NCBI RefSeq assembly: GCF_008632955.1
Contig: NZ_CP043959.1
Span: forward strand, 3,782,001-3,846,000
Source: Streptomyces tendae
GTDB lineage: Bacteria; Actinomycetota; Actinomycetes; Streptomycetales; Streptomycetaceae
Direction of reading: 5' to 3'
DNA length: 64,000 nucleotides
This document shows positions 18,190-26,847 of this stretch, piece after piece. The notes under the pieces were generated by a model that worked only from the letters and a program-made list of their open reading frames with translations, did not search any database and had not been told where the DNA came from. Both the position numbers and the translations under genes were made by a program. The stretch's first letter is position 1, and the number at the start of each line of letters is the position of its first letter.

Positions 18190-20466
18190 ATGAGCGAGGC
18201 CAACCCCGTGCGGCGGGTAGCCAAGAAGGTCACCGAAACCCTGCAGGGCGGCGGTTCGGCCCCGGCCGACGGCATCCCCGGCCGGCCCGCGCCCGAGCCG
18301 CCGGCCGTGGAGGAGCCGACGGAGCCGCGTGAGCCGCTGCCGCCCAAGCCGGACCAGAGCGCCCCGGCCACCGTCTCGCCCACCGGCCAGCCCACCGGGG
18401 CCGACCAGGCGCGCATGGCCCAGTCCGGCAGCCACCTGACGAACGCCCAGGGCACCCGGCTGTACGACACCGACCACTCGCTCAAGGCGGGCCCGCGCGG
18501 CCCGGTCCTGCTCCAGGACCACCACCTGCGCGAGAAGATCATGCACTTCGACCACGAGCGCATCCCGGAGCGCGTGGTCCACGCCCGCGGCGCCGGCGCG
18601 CACGGCGTCTTCCAGAGCTACGGCACGGCGTCCGCCGTGACCAAGGCCGGGTTCCTCGCCCCGGACGTCGAGACGCCGGTCTTCGTGCGCTTCTCCACGG
18701 TGGTCGGCTCCCGCGGCTCCGCGGACACCGTGCGCGACACCCGCGGCTTCGCGACGAAGTTCTACACCAGCGAGGGCGTCTTCGACCTGGTCGGCAACAA
18801 CATCCCGGTCTTCTTCATCCAGGACGCCATCAAGTTCCCCGACGTCGTGCACGCCGCCAAGCCGCACCCCGACCGGGAGATCCCACAGGCCCAGAGCGCC
18901 CACGACACCTTCTGGGACTTCGTCTCGCTGCACACCGAGGCCACCCACCACACCCTCTTCTTCATGGGCGACCGGGGCATCCCGCGCTCGTACCGGATGA
19001 TGGAGGGCTTCGGCGTCCACACCTTCCGCCTGGTCAACGCCGAGGGCGGGACCACGCTGGTGAAGTTCCACTGGAAGCCCAAGCTGGGCGTGCACTCCCT
19101 GGTGTGGGACGAGGCGCAGCTCATCAACGGCAACGACCCCGACTTCCACCGCCGGGACCTCGCCGACGCCATCGAGGCGGGCGCCTACCCGCAGTGGGAA
19201 CTGGGCATCCAGACCTTCCCCGACACCCCCGACCAGACCTTCGAGGGCATCGACCTGCTGGACCCGACGAACATCGTGCCGGAGGAGCTCGCCCCGGTGC
19301 AGCCGATCGGGCTGATGACGCTCAACCGCAACCCGTCCAACTTCTTCGCCGAGACGGAGCAGGTGGCCTTCCACGTCGGTCACCTCGTGCCCGGCATCGA
19401 CGTCACCGACGACCCGCTGCTCGCGGGCCGGCTGTTCTCCTACCTCGACACCCAGATCACTCGCCTCGGCGGCCCCAACTTCCCGCAGCTGCCCATCAAC
19501 CGGCCGCACGCGCCCGTCAACGACATGCTCCGTGACGGCATGCACCAGACGGCCGTGCACCGGGGCGTCGCGCCCTACAAGCCCAACTCCCTCGACGGCG
19601 GCTGCCCGTTCACCGCGGGCGCGGACATGAGCGCCTACATCGAGACGCCGGTGACCGTCCCCGAGGGGCGGAAGGTGCGCGAGGCGCCGGAGTCGTTCGC
19701 CGACCACTTCAGCCAGCCCCGCCGGTTCTGGCTCAGCATGAGCCCGGTCGAGCGCGAGCACATCATCGGCGCGTACACCTTCGAGCTGGGCAAGTGCTAC
19801 GAGGAGGCGATCCGCGAGCGGACCCTCCAGGTCCTCGCCAACATCGACCCCGAGCTGTGCTCCCGGGTCGCCGAGGGACTCGGCATGACCGCGCCGGAGC
19901 CGACGGTGCCGCTCGCCGACGTCGAGCCGAGCCCGGCGCTGTCGCAGATCGGCGGGACCTGGCCGGTGGACGGCCGCGTCGTCGGCATCCTCGCCGGTCC
20001 GGACGGCGACCTGGACGGGGTGCACGCGGTGCGTGACGCCGTCCTCGAGGCGGGCATGGTCCCGCTGGTCGTCGCGCCCACGGGGGGCACGCTCGGAACG
20101 GGCGCGCAGGCGCTGACGGCGCAGCGCAGCCACGTCACCGCGCGGTCGATCGAGTTCGACGCCGTGCTGCTCGCCGGGCCGCCGGCCGCGGGGCCGGACG
20201 CGCCCGGCGCGACGGACGGCAAGGGGGCTCCCGGCGCTCCGCCGGTGGCGCCCGACCCGCGGGTCACCCAGCTCCTCCAGGAGGCGTTCCGGCACGGCAA
20301 GGCGATCGGGGCGTGGGCGGGCGGCGAGGCCGCGCTCGCGTCGGCGGGGGTGCCGGTCGACGCGCCGGGTGTCGTTGTCGCCGACTCCGGTCCTGCGGTG
20401 CTGGACCGCGTGCGCGAGCTGCTGGCCTCCCACCGGGTGTGGGAACGCTTCACCGCCGGCGCGTAG
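18190..20466 (+). CDS. katE: large-subunit monofunctional catalase (HPII / KatE type)
   Basis: The protein has 758 residues from ATG 18190 with GGAGGAGAG upstream. After a disordered Pro-rich N-terminus comes the heme catalase core: His131 in RVVHARGAG is the catalytic histidine and Tyr418 in RLFSYLDTQ is the proximal heme ligand. The C-terminal ~150 residues form the flavodoxin/GATase-like domain found only in large-subunit catalases ([13 protein letters not shown]). It dismutates H2O2 in the cytosol. In Streptomyces coelicolor the comparable CatB is osmotically induced through sigmaB, and a sigmaB-like promoter lies upstream here. The gene is monocistronic and ends at a strong hairpin. Confidence 0.95.
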   Translation: MSEANPVRRVAKKVTETLQGGGSAPADGIPGRPAPEPPAVEEPTEPREPLPPKPDQSAPATVSPTGQPTGADQARMAQSGSHLTNAQGTRLYDTDHSLKAGPRGPVLLQDHHLREKIMHFDHERIPERVVHARGAGAHGVFQSYGTASAVTKAGFLAPDVETPVFVRFSTVVGSRGSADTVRDTRGFATKFYTSEGVFDLVGNNIPVFFIQDAIKFPDVVHAAKPHPDREIPQAQSAHDTFWDFVSLHTEATHHTLFFMGDRGIPRSYRMMEGFGVHTFRLVNAEGGTTLVKFHWKPKLGVHSLVWDEAQLINGNDPDFHRRDLADAIEAGAYPQWELGIQTFPDTPDQTFEGIDLLDPTNIVPEELAPVQPIGLMTLNRNPSNFFAETEQVAFHVGHLVPGIDVTDDPLLAGRLFSYLDTQITRLGGPNFPQLPINRPHAPVNDMLRDGMHQTAVHRGVAPYKPNSLDGGCPFTAGADMSAYIETPVTVPEGRKVREAPESFADHFSQPRRFWLSMSPVEREHIIGAYTFELGKCYEEAIRERTLQVLANIDPELCSRVAEGLGMTAPEPTVPLADVEPSPALSQIGGTWPVDGRVVGILAGPDGDLDGVHAVRDAVLEAGMVPLVVAPTGGTLGTGAQALTAQRSHVTARSIEFDAVLLAGPPAAGPDAPGATDGKGAPGAPPVAPDPRVTQLLQEAFRHGKAIGAWAGGEAALASAGVPVDAPGVVVADSGPAVLDRVRELLASHRVWERFTAGA

Positions 20467-20478
20467 TACGCGTGCTTA

Positions 20479-20519
20479 CGGCCCCGCGGCCGGCGGCCGC
20501 GTCGGCGGCCGCGGGGCCG
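20479..20519 (+). terminator. katE terminator hairpin
   Basis: Perfect 13-base arms (20479-20491 and 20507-20519; CGGCCCCGCGGCC and its complement) surround a 15-base loop, 12 bases after the stop codon. Confidence 0.7.
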
Positions 20520-20530
20520 CACGGGCCGTT

Positions 20531-20832
20531 CGCGCAGTTCCCCGCGCCCCTGAAGCTGGGACGGTCGCCGACACGGCGCAGACGGCGCCCCCGAAGGGCG
20601 CGGGGAACTGAGCGCTCAGCCCTCACCGGGCCCGCACTAAGGCGGCGGGGACGGGTGGCACTTGAGGGGCGCGGGAACTGCGCGCTCAGCCCTGACCGGG
20701 ACCGCACCCGCCGACGTGCCGTCGGTCCCCGGACGCGGAGGCGGGTGGGGCCGGGCGGCACGCACCGTGACTGCCACCCCTCAGGGCGCGGGGAACTGCG
20801 CGCTCAGCCCTGACCGGGCCCGCACCCGCCGA
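20531..20832. repeat. four copies of a Streptomyces intergenic repeat (GGGCGCGGGGAACTG type)
   Basis: One inverted copy (20531-20555, reading CAGTTCCCCGCGCCCCT) and three direct copies (20596-20636, 20665-20713, 20781-20832) share GGGCGCGGGAACTGCGCGCT-like cores. They continue with CAGCCCTGACCGGG and CCGCACC. The inverted copy and the first direct copy can fold into a long stem. Sequences of this kind are scattered between genes in many Streptomyces genomes; their role is unsettled. Confidence 0.7.
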
Positions 20833-20915
20833 GGCGACACGGGCTCCGGCGGACACAGCCGTACAGTGGAACTCACGGCTGTGTCCGCCAGCCCCCACCC
20901 GGAAGCCGACCGCCC

Positions 20916-22100
20916 ATGCGCCACCACCCCCCCCCACCCCCACGGCTCGCAAGAGCCCCTCTTCGGCATCGACGAGATGCCCCAGGCGCCCACGACGCAC
21001 CCGGCCCCTCGCCGACGGCATCCCCTTCCGGGACTCCCCGCAGGCCCGCCGCCTGCTGGCGGTCAAGGAGATCCACGCCGAACCGGCCGCGGCCGCCTCC
21101 CCCGAGGCCGCCAGATCCTCGCCCGCTTCCCCGAGGCGCGCCTCGTCGAGGTGGCCTCCCACTGGCGCATCCCCGAGCTGCACGGCAACGAGGGCAGCGC
21201 CGACCGCTGGATGCGCATCAAGCGCGAAACCCTCGTCCTGGGGGTGAGGAAAAAGCTCACCACCCGCCCCAACGGCCGCTCCGCCGACTGGATCGCCCCC
21301 GGCCCCTCCAACGGCTGCGCCCTGTCCTGCGTGTACTGCTACGTGCCCCGCCGCAAGGGCTTCGCCAACCCGATCACCCTGTTCACCAACATCGACGCGA
21401 TCGTCGCCCACCTCGGCCGTCACGTCGCCGCGCGGGGCCCGAAGACGGAGCCGAACCAGTGCGACCCGAGGCGTGGGTGTACGACATCGGGGAGAACGGC
21501 GACTGCTCGGTCGACGCACTGATCTGCGACAACACCGCCGACCTGATCCGTGCCTTCCGTGACTGGCCCACCGCCAAGGCGTCCTTCGCCACCAAGTTCG
21601 TCAACCCCGACCTGCTGGAGCTCGACCCGCGCGGCCGTACCCGCGTCCGGTTCTCGGTGATGCCCGCCGACGACTCCCGCCTGCTGGACCTGCGCACCAG
21701 CCCGGTGGACCGGCGGATCGCCGCCGCCGCGGACTTCCTCGACGCGGGCTACGAGGTGCACTTCAACCTCTCGCCCGTCGTCGTCCGCCCCGGCTGGCAG
21801 GACGCCTGGGACGAACTGCTGCGGCACATGGACGACGTCCTGCCGGAGCGGGTCAAACGGCAGGCGCTGGCCGAGGTCATCATGCTCACCCACAACGCGG
21901 ACCTGCACGAGGTGAACCTCCGCTGGCACCCGCGCGGCGAGGACGTGCTGTGGCAGCCGGCCGCGCAGGAGACCAAGCGGTCGCAGAACGGCGCCCTCAA
22001 CCTCCGCTACCACACGGGGGTCAAACGCCAGGCGCTCGCGGAGCTGCGCGACATCATCGCCCGCCGTACGCCGTGGCTGGGTGTCCGGTACGCCTTCTGA
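20916..22100 (+). pseudogene. spore photoproduct lyase family radical SAM protein, disrupted by four frameshifts
   Basis: Reading across frames gives a near-complete protein of about 395 aa. It contains FGIDEMPQ, DGIPFRDSPQARRLLAVKEI, RGRQILARFPEARLVEVASHW, then NGCALSCVYCYVPRRKGFANP with the CxxxCxxC iron-sulfur/SAM motif. It ends with KTEPNQCD, VYDIGENGDCSVDALI, THNADLHEVNL and a final GVRYAF. The lesions are all in C runs: 20928-20935 (one C extra, if ATG 20916 is the start), 21005-21008 (one extra), 21099-21103 (one missing) and 21465-21467 (one missing). The family resembles spore photoproduct lyase, which repairs UV lesions, but this subgroup is uncharacterised. Four lesions suggest decay, yet their homopolymer nature also fits sequence error. 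Confidence 0.8.
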
Positions 22101-22138
22101 GGCGGTGACAGCCTCCCCGGGCTTTCCCAGGTCACCCC

Positions 22139-22169
22139 GTGACAACCGGCACTAAGGTTAGGCTAACCT
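22139..22169 (+). promoter_or_regulatory. promoter of the siderophore ABC operon
   Basis: GTGACA (22139-22144) and TAACCT (22164-22169) are separated by 19 bases. The GTG start at 22176 lies 6 bases after the -10, so the mRNA is probably leaderless. The -10 is inside the iron box, so repressor binding would block polymerase. Confidence 0.45.
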
Positions 22170-22171
22170 GG
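22153..22171. promoter_or_regulatory. iron box (DmdR/IdeR operator)
   Basis: A 15-base perfect palindrome AGGTTAG-G-CTAACCT (22155-22169) sits in a 19-base site matching the consensus TTAGGTTAGGCTAACCTAA at most positions. It lies 5 bases before the first gene of an iron-siderophore importer. Iron-loaded DmdR-type repressors bind such sites. Confidence 0.85.
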
Positions 22172-22175
22172 CCTC

Positions 22176-23030
22176 GTGATTCCTGGTGAAGAGGTGCTTC
22201 CCGGCCGGCACGGGCATGAACTGTCGGCCACCGGCGTGACCGTGGCGTACGACGGCACGGACGTCGTGCACGACGCGGAGCTGACCCTGCGGCCCGGCGA
22301 GGTGACCGTCCTCGTCGGCCCCAACGGCAGCGGCAAGTCGACCCTGCTGCGCACCGTCGCCCGCCTGCAGCGGCCCCGGCGGGCCACCCTCACGATCGAC
22401 ACCGGCACCGACGCGCTGGCCCTCGGCCCCCGGGAGTTCGCCCGGCGCGTCGCCCTGCTGCTGCAGGGCCGGCCCACCCCGACCGGCCTGAGCGTGCGCG
22501 ACGTCGTGGAGTTCGGCCGCTACCCGCACCGGGGCCGCTGGGGCGGCACCGACCCGGGCGGCCGGGCCGCCGTCGACCGCGCCCTCGCCCTCACCGGCGT
22601 CACCGAACTCGCCGACCGCGGCGCCGAACATCTCTCCGGCGGACAGCTCCAGCGCGTCTGGCTGGCCGGCTGCCTCGCGCAGGAGACCGGCGTGCTGCTC
22701 CTCGACGAGCCCACCACCTACCTCGACCTGCGCTACCAGGTCGAACTCCTCGACCTGGTGCGCGAGCTGGCGGACGACCAGGGCATCGCCGTCGGCGTCG
22801 TGCTGCACGACCTCGACCAGGCGGCAGCCGTCGCCGACCGCGTCGTGCTCCTGGCGGCCGGACGCGTCGTCGCCGAGGGCGCACCCGAGGACGTCCTCAC
22901 CCCCGAGCGGCTGACCGAGGTCTACGGCATCCGCATCGAGGTGGACACCGACCCCCTCACCGGCCGGCTGCGCACCCGCGCCATCGGCCGTCACCACACC
23001 CGAAGCGAAAGGCTCAGCACCACCTCATGA
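22176..23030 (+). CDS. iron-siderophore ABC transporter ATP-binding protein
   Basis: The protein has 284 residues. The Walker A is GPNGSGKST, the Q-loop lies in LLLQGRPTPTG, the signature is LSGGQLQRVWLAG, the Walker B is VLLLDEPTTYLD and the switch histidine is in VVLHDLDQAA. It is closest to FecE/FepC-type ATPases, with the FGRYPHRGR segment typical of siderophore importers. It energises the fused permease encoded two genes downstream. The GTG start at 22176 fits the leaderless promoter. The stop overlaps the start of the binding-protein gene (ATGA). Expression should be iron-repressed. Confidence 0.93.
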   Translation: MIPGEEVLPGRHGHELSATGVTVAYDGTDVVHDAELTLRPGEVTVLVGPNGSGKSTLLRTVARLQRPRRATLTIDTGTDALALGPREFARRVALLLQGRPTPTGLSVRDVVEFGRYPHRGRWGGTDPGGRAAVDRALALTGVTELADRGAEHLSGGQLQRVWLAGCLAQETGVLLLDEPTTYLDLRYQVELLDLVRELADDQGIAVGVVLHDLDQAAAVADRVVLLAAGRVVAEGAPEDVLTPERLTEVYGIRIEVDTDPLTGRLRTRAIGRHHTRSERLSTTS

Positions 23031-24007
23031 GACGCCTCCTGCGCACCGCGCCCCTGGCCGCCGCCGCGGCCCTGCTGCTCGCCGCCTGCGGCACCACCGA
23101 GCCGGCGGCCGACGAGAAGCCCAAGGCGTCGGCCGAGCCCATCACCCTCACCGACGCGTCCGGCGCGAAGGTGGAACTCGACGGCCCCGCCAAGAAGGTC
23201 GTCGGCACCGAGTGGAACGTCGTCGAGCACCTCATATCGCTCGGCGTCGAGCCGGTCGGCGTGGCCGACGTCAAGGGCTACAAGACGTGGGACAGCGCTG
23301 TGCCGCTGACCAACGACGCCAAGGACATCGGCACCCGCGGCGAGCCCAGCGTGGACACCATCGCCGCGCTCGACCCCGACCTGATCGTCGCCACCACGGA
23401 CCTCCAGCCGAACGCGGTCAAGCAGCTGCGGAAGATCGCCCCGGTCCTCCAGGTGAAGTCCGCGGACGCCTCCGACCCGGTCGGGCGCATGCTGGAGAAC
23501 GTCGACCTCATCGCGAAGGCCACCGGCACCACCGAGCAGGCGGCCACCCTGGAGAAGAACTTCGACGCGAAGCTCGCCGAGGGCGCCAAGGCCCTTGACG
23601 CGGCCGGCCTGAAGGGCGCCCGGATCGCCTTCGCCGACGGCTACGTCGCCTCCAACCAGGTCTCCGTGCGCCCCTACACCTCCGGCTCCCTCATCGGCGG
23701 CGTCAACGAGCGGCTCGGCCTGAAGAACGCCTGGAAGGTCGAGGGCGACCCGGCCTACGGCCTGGGCTCGACCGACGTCGAGGGCCTGAGCGGCCTGGGC
23801 GAGGCGAAGTTCGTCTACATCGGCAACAAGCAGGACGCGAGCAGTGACCCGTTCGGCAAGGAGCTCGCGAAGAACTCCGTGTGGACGTCGCTGCCGTTCG
23901 TGAAGTCCGGTGACGTGCACCGCCTGGACGACGGCATCTGGATGTTCGGCGGCACCGGCTCCATGGAGCGTTACGTCGACTCCCTCGTCGCGGCCCTGAC
24001 GAAGTAG
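23027..24007 (+). CDS. iron-siderophore substrate-binding lipoprotein
   Basis: The protein has 326 residues. A lipoprotein signal ends at LLLAACGTTE (Cys21). The periplasmic-binding fold of the FecB/FhuD class follows, with VVGTEWNVVEHLISLGVEPVG, DPDLIVATT and the late DDGIWMFGGTGSMERYVDSL. It captures ferric siderophore outside the membrane and passes it to the permease. Which siderophore it binds cannot be told. It overlaps the ATPase gene by 4 bases, and the permease starts 4 bases after its stop. Confidence 0.93.
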   Translation: MRRLLRTAPLAAAAALLLAACGTTEPAADEKPKASAEPITLTDASGAKVELDGPAKKVVGTEWNVVEHLISLGVEPVGVADVKGYKTWDSAVPLTNDAKDIGTRGEPSVDTIAALDPDLIVATTDLQPNAVKQLRKIAPVLQVKSADASDPVGRMLENVDLIAKATGTTEQAATLEKNFDAKLAEGAKALDAAGLKGARIAFADGYVASNQVSVRPYTSGSLIGGVNERLGLKNAWKVEGDPAYGLGSTDVEGLSGLGEAKFVYIGNKQDASSDPFGKELAKNSVWTSLPFVKSGDVHRLDDGIWMFGGTGSMERYVDSLVAALTK

Positions 24008-24011
24008 CGCG

Positions 24012-26078
24012 ATGGCCGTCACCGCCACCCCTCCCACCGTCCGCCCGGAGACGGTCCCGTCCCGGGCGGGCGCGGCCGCGGTGACGACCGCGCTCGTGCT
24101 CCTGGTCGCCGCCCTCGCCGTCGTCGACATCACCCAGGGCACGGCCGCGGTCGGCCCGGCCGAGGTGCTCAAGGCCCTCACGGGGCGGGCCGACCCGGCC
24201 GACGCGTCCGTCGTCATCGCCTCGCGACTGCCCCGGGCCGCCGCCGGGCTGCTCGTGGGCGCGGCCCTCGGCATCGCGGGCCTCGCCCTCCAGGCCGTCA
24301 GCCGCAACGTCCTGGCCTCCCCGGACACCCTCGCGGTCAACGCCGGTTCCTACTTCGCGCTCGGCATCGCCGCCGTCACCGGCCTGTCGCTGCCGCTGCT
24401 TGCCTCGTCCGGCATCGCCTTCGCGGGCGGTCTCGCCGCGGCGGCCGTCGTCCTCGGCCTGTCGGGGCTCGGCGCCGGCACCGTACGGCTGGTGCTGGCC
24501 GGTACCGCGCTCGCGCTCGGACTCACCGCCGTCACCGAGGGGCTGCTCCTGCTGTTCCCGCGGCAGACCGAGGGCCTCTACCAGTGGAACCAGGGCAACA
24601 TCGGCCAGAACGGCTTCGACGGCGTGCTGCAGATGCTGCCCGTCGTCGTGGCCGGACTCGCCGGACTGCTCCTCGTCGCCCGCCGGGTCGACGCCCTCGC
24701 GCTCGGCGACGACACCGCGCGCGGACTGGGCGTACCCGTACGGGCCACCCGCGTCACGGCCGTCGTGCTGGCCACGCTGCTGTCCGCCGCGGCCGTCACC
24801 CTCGCCGGCCCGATCGGCTTCGTCGGCCTGTGCGCCCCGGCGCTCGCCCGCCCCCTCGCCTGCCGGTCCAGGGGTCTGCGGCGGCTGCGCGCGGGCGCGC
24901 CCGTCGCCGGTCTCGTCGGCGCCGCGCTGGTGCTCGGGGCGGACGTGCTGCTGCGCGCGCTGGTCGACGCGGACACGGCCGTGGCGGTGCCCACCGGCGT
25001 GGTCACCAGCTTCGTGGGCGCCACGTTCCTGGTGGTGATGGCGGCCCGGCTGCGCGACACCGGGGGCGCCACCGCCCCCGACAAGCTGCGCATCCGCAGC
25101 CGTAGGGTCTTCCTGACCACGCTGGCGGTGCTGGTGCTCGCCCTGGCCGGCGTCACCGTGGCGGGCCTGCTGCTCGGCGACAGCAAGCTGCTGCTGGGCG
25201 ACGTGGTCAACTGGGCGCAGGGCAGGGCGGGCAGGACCGTCTCGTTCGTGCTCGACACCCGCACGCCCCGGGTGTTCGCCGCGCTCCTCGCGGGCGCCGC
25301 GCTCGCGCTGGCCGGCACCCTGGTCCAGGCCGTCACCCGCAACCCGCTGGCGGAACCGTCCGTCCTCGGCGTCTCCGGCGGCGGTGCGCTCGGCGCCGTG
25401 ATCCTCGTGACCACCGTCCCGACGGCCGGGGGGTGGGGCGTCGCCGGGGCGGCCTTCGCCGGGTCCGCGCTCACCGCGGTCCTGGTGTTCGGGCTCGCGG
25501 CGCGCGGCGGGTTCCAGCAGAACCGGCTGGTCCTCGTCGGCATCGGCGTGGCGTCGGGGACGACCGCGGTGATCAGCCTGCTGATCGTGCTCACCGACCC
25601 GTTCAACGCCACCAAGGCGCTCACCTGGCTGTCGGGCTCCACGTACGGCCGGACCCTGCCGGACGTGGTGCCGCTCGCCCTGGTCCTCGTCGCCGGTGTC
25701 GCGGTGGCCGCCGTCCGGCACCGCGAACTCGACCTGGTCTCGCTGGACGAGGACACCCCCCGGCTGCTCGGTCTCGACCTGTCCCGGGGCCGGCTCGGCT
25801 TCCTCGTGCTGAGCGTGCTGCTCACCGCGACCGCCGTGGCCGCCGCGGGCACCATCGGCTTCGTCGGCCTGGTGGCACCGCACGCCGCCCGGACCCTGGT
25901 CGGCCGGCGGCACACCCGGGTGCTCCCGGTCGCCGTGCTGCTGGGCGCCGTACTGGTGTGCACGGCGGACCTGCTGGGCCGTACGGTCATCGCCCCGGCG
26001 CAGTTGGGTGCCGGTCTGATGACGGCCGTGATCGGCACGCCGTACTTCCTCCATGTGCTGGTGCGCAGCCGCCGGTAG
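24012..26078 (+). CDS. fused FecCD-type siderophore permease (two permease units in one chain)
   Basis: The protein has 688 residues, twice the usual ~340 for a single FecCD permease. Each half repeats the family pattern: DPADASVVIASRLPRAAAGL and LDTRTPRVFAALLAGAAL near the start, ALAGTLVQAVTRNPLAEPS, and GFVGLCAPALARPL / GFVGLVAPHAARTL near the end. About 18-20 membrane helices are expected. The arrangement is like FhuB of E. coli. One chain would supply both permease halves for the preceding ATPase and binding protein. The operon ends at a perfect 24-bp hairpin. Confidence 0.93.
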   Translation: MAVTATPPTVRPETVPSRAGAAAVTTALVLLVAALAVVDITQGTAAVGPAEVLKALTGRADPADASVVIASRLPRAAAGLLVGAALGIAGLALQAVSRNVLASPDTLAVNAGSYFALGIAAVTGLSLPLLASSGIAFAGGLAAAAVVLGLSGLGAGTVRLVLAGTALALGLTAVTEGLLLLFPRQTEGLYQWNQGNIGQNGFDGVLQMLPVVVAGLAGLLLVARRVDALALGDDTARGLGVPVRATRVTAVVLATLLSAAAVTLAGPIGFVGLCAPALARPLACRSRGLRRLRAGAPVAGLVGAALVLGADVLLRALVDADTAVAVPTGVVTSFVGATFLVVMAARLRDTGGATAPDKLRIRSRRVFLTTLAVLVLALAGVTVAGLLLGDSKLLLGDVVNWAQGRAGRTVSFVLDTRTPRVFAALLAGAALALAGTLVQAVTRNPLAEPSVLGVSGGGALGAVILVTTVPTAGGWGVAGAAFAGSALTAVLVFGLAARGGFQQNRLVLVGIGVASGTTAVISLLIVLTDPFNATKALTWLSGSTYGRTLPDVVPLALVLVAGVAVAAVRHRELDLVSLDEDTPRLLGLDLSRGRLGFLVLSVLLTATAVAAAGTIGFVGLVAPHAARTLVGRRHTRVLPVAVLLGAVLVCTADLLGRTVIAPAQLGAGLMTAVIGTPYFLHVLVRSRR

Positions 26079-26092
26079 GCGGTGCGGGACGT

Positions 26093-26146
26093 CACCGCGG
26101 GCCCCGTGGCCGGGAGTTGCCTCTCCCGGCCACGGGGCCCGCGGTG
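26093..26146. terminator. bidirectional terminator, perfect 24-bp stem
   Basis: Arms at 26093-26116 and 26123-26146 are perfectly complementary over 24 bases with a 6-base loop (TTGCCT). It lies between the permease gene and the convergent phospholipase gene, starting 14 bases after the permease stop. Confidence 0.85.
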
Positions 26147-26163
26147 TTCTTGGCCGGTGACGG

Positions 26164-26616
26164 TCAGCCGAAGGCCTTGACGGCCTGGTAGTAGGTCCAC
26201 GCGGTGCGGTCGCAGGCGGTCCTGCCGGCGCGGCCGTAGCCGTTGCAGACGCGTTTGAGGTCCTCGTAGAAGGCGCTGTCGAGCCGGGTCTTGTTGGCGG
26301 AGAAGGCACCGGCGGCCTTGTAGTTGCGGTAACCGAAGTCGTGGCGGGCGCAGGCGGTGGAGAACGGGAAGCCGAAGGGGTTGTCGGGGGAGGAGGAGCA
26401 GTAGTCGGTGGACCAGTCGAACTGGTAGGCCGACCAGGCGGACCGGTTGGCGCGGGCGGCGGCCCACTGGTTGTGGCTGGACGCGCCGGTCTGGGTCCAG
26501 CTGGACAGCACCTGGGGCTTGTCCGCGGGTGCCGCGTCGGCGGCGGTGGCGGTGCCGAGGACACCGACGAGGGCGAGGGCCGGGGTGGCGAGCGCGGTGG
26601 CGATTCTTCGGTGCAT
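26164..26616 (-). CDS. secreted phospholipase A2
   Basis: The protein has 150 residues from ATG 26616, which has GGAGG seven bases upstream. The signal peptide TALATPALALVGVLG is cleaved near ATAADA-AP. The catalytic motif CARHDFGYRNYK contains the His-Asp pair, and the Cys residues TDYCSSSPD...CARHD and VCNGYG...ACDRTAW can form the two disulfides of actinobacterial PLA2. It hydrolyses the sn-2 ester of phospholipids outside the cell and needs calcium. An upstream in-frame ATG at 26664 would add 16 residues but lacks a ribosome binding site. Confidence 0.92.
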   Translation of the reverse strand: MHRRIATALATPALALVGVLGTATAADAAPADKPQVLSSWTQTGASSHNQWAAARANRSAWSAYQFDWSTDYCSSSPDNPFGFPFSTACARHDFGYRNYKAAGAFSANKTRLDSAFYEDLKRVCNGYGRAGRTACDRTAWTYYQAVKAFG

Positions 26617-26753
26617 CCCACACCTCCATGAGACCGCGGTCCGACCACCGGACGGCAGGTTCATGACAAGGCATGCCCGTGGGGGAGGTCGGTTTACACC
26701 GCAACTACCGCACGTTCCCCGTGGAGAGGCCGCCCCGCCCGGGGAAAAGTCAC

Positions 26754-26783
26754 CTGACAGGGTGACGGGCGGCGCACTATCCT
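26754..26783 (+). promoter_or_regulatory. promoter of the unknown/MoxR/VWA operon
   Basis: CTGACA (26754-26759) and TATCCT (26778-26783) are separated by 18 bases. An ATG lies 7 bases after the -10 (26791), suggesting a leaderless start that begins with a short open frame. Confidence 0.55.
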
Positions 26784-26790
26784 GACCGCG

Positions 26791-26847
26791 ATGATCACTT
26801 CAACCGTCCGCAGAAGGGGGGTTCCGTCCACGCAAGGTGAGTGCTGA
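26791..26847 (+). CDS. 18-residue leader peptide, possibly coupled to the next gene
   Basis: ATG 26791 opens 18 codons (MITSTVRRRGVPSTQGEC) and stops at TGA 26845-26847, which overlaps the next ATG as TGATG. Its start coincides with the predicted transcription start. It may be a leader peptide that couples translation. Alternatively it is the true N-terminus of the next gene, separated by one missing base like other lesions in this window. Confidence 0.4.
   Translation: MITSTVRRRGVPSTQGEC

Larger units (their letters stand above)
20467..20915. other. repeat-bearing intergenic region between katE and the SPL-like gene
   Basis: These 449 bases carry no gene I can support. They hold the katE terminator hairpin and four copies of a short intergenic repeat. 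The open frames across them are by-products of GC bias. Confidence 0.6.

Noticed and set aside
20662..20880. open frames through the repeat cluster after katE
   Set aside because: The sequence is made of repeated intergenic elements and hairpins, so the frames are not credible genes.
23703..26648. 981-residue minus-strand open frame across the siderophore permease
   Set aside because: It is low-complexity Arg/Gly/Pro text opposite a well-conserved permease, a GC-bias artefact. The real minus-strand gene here is the phospholipase A2.
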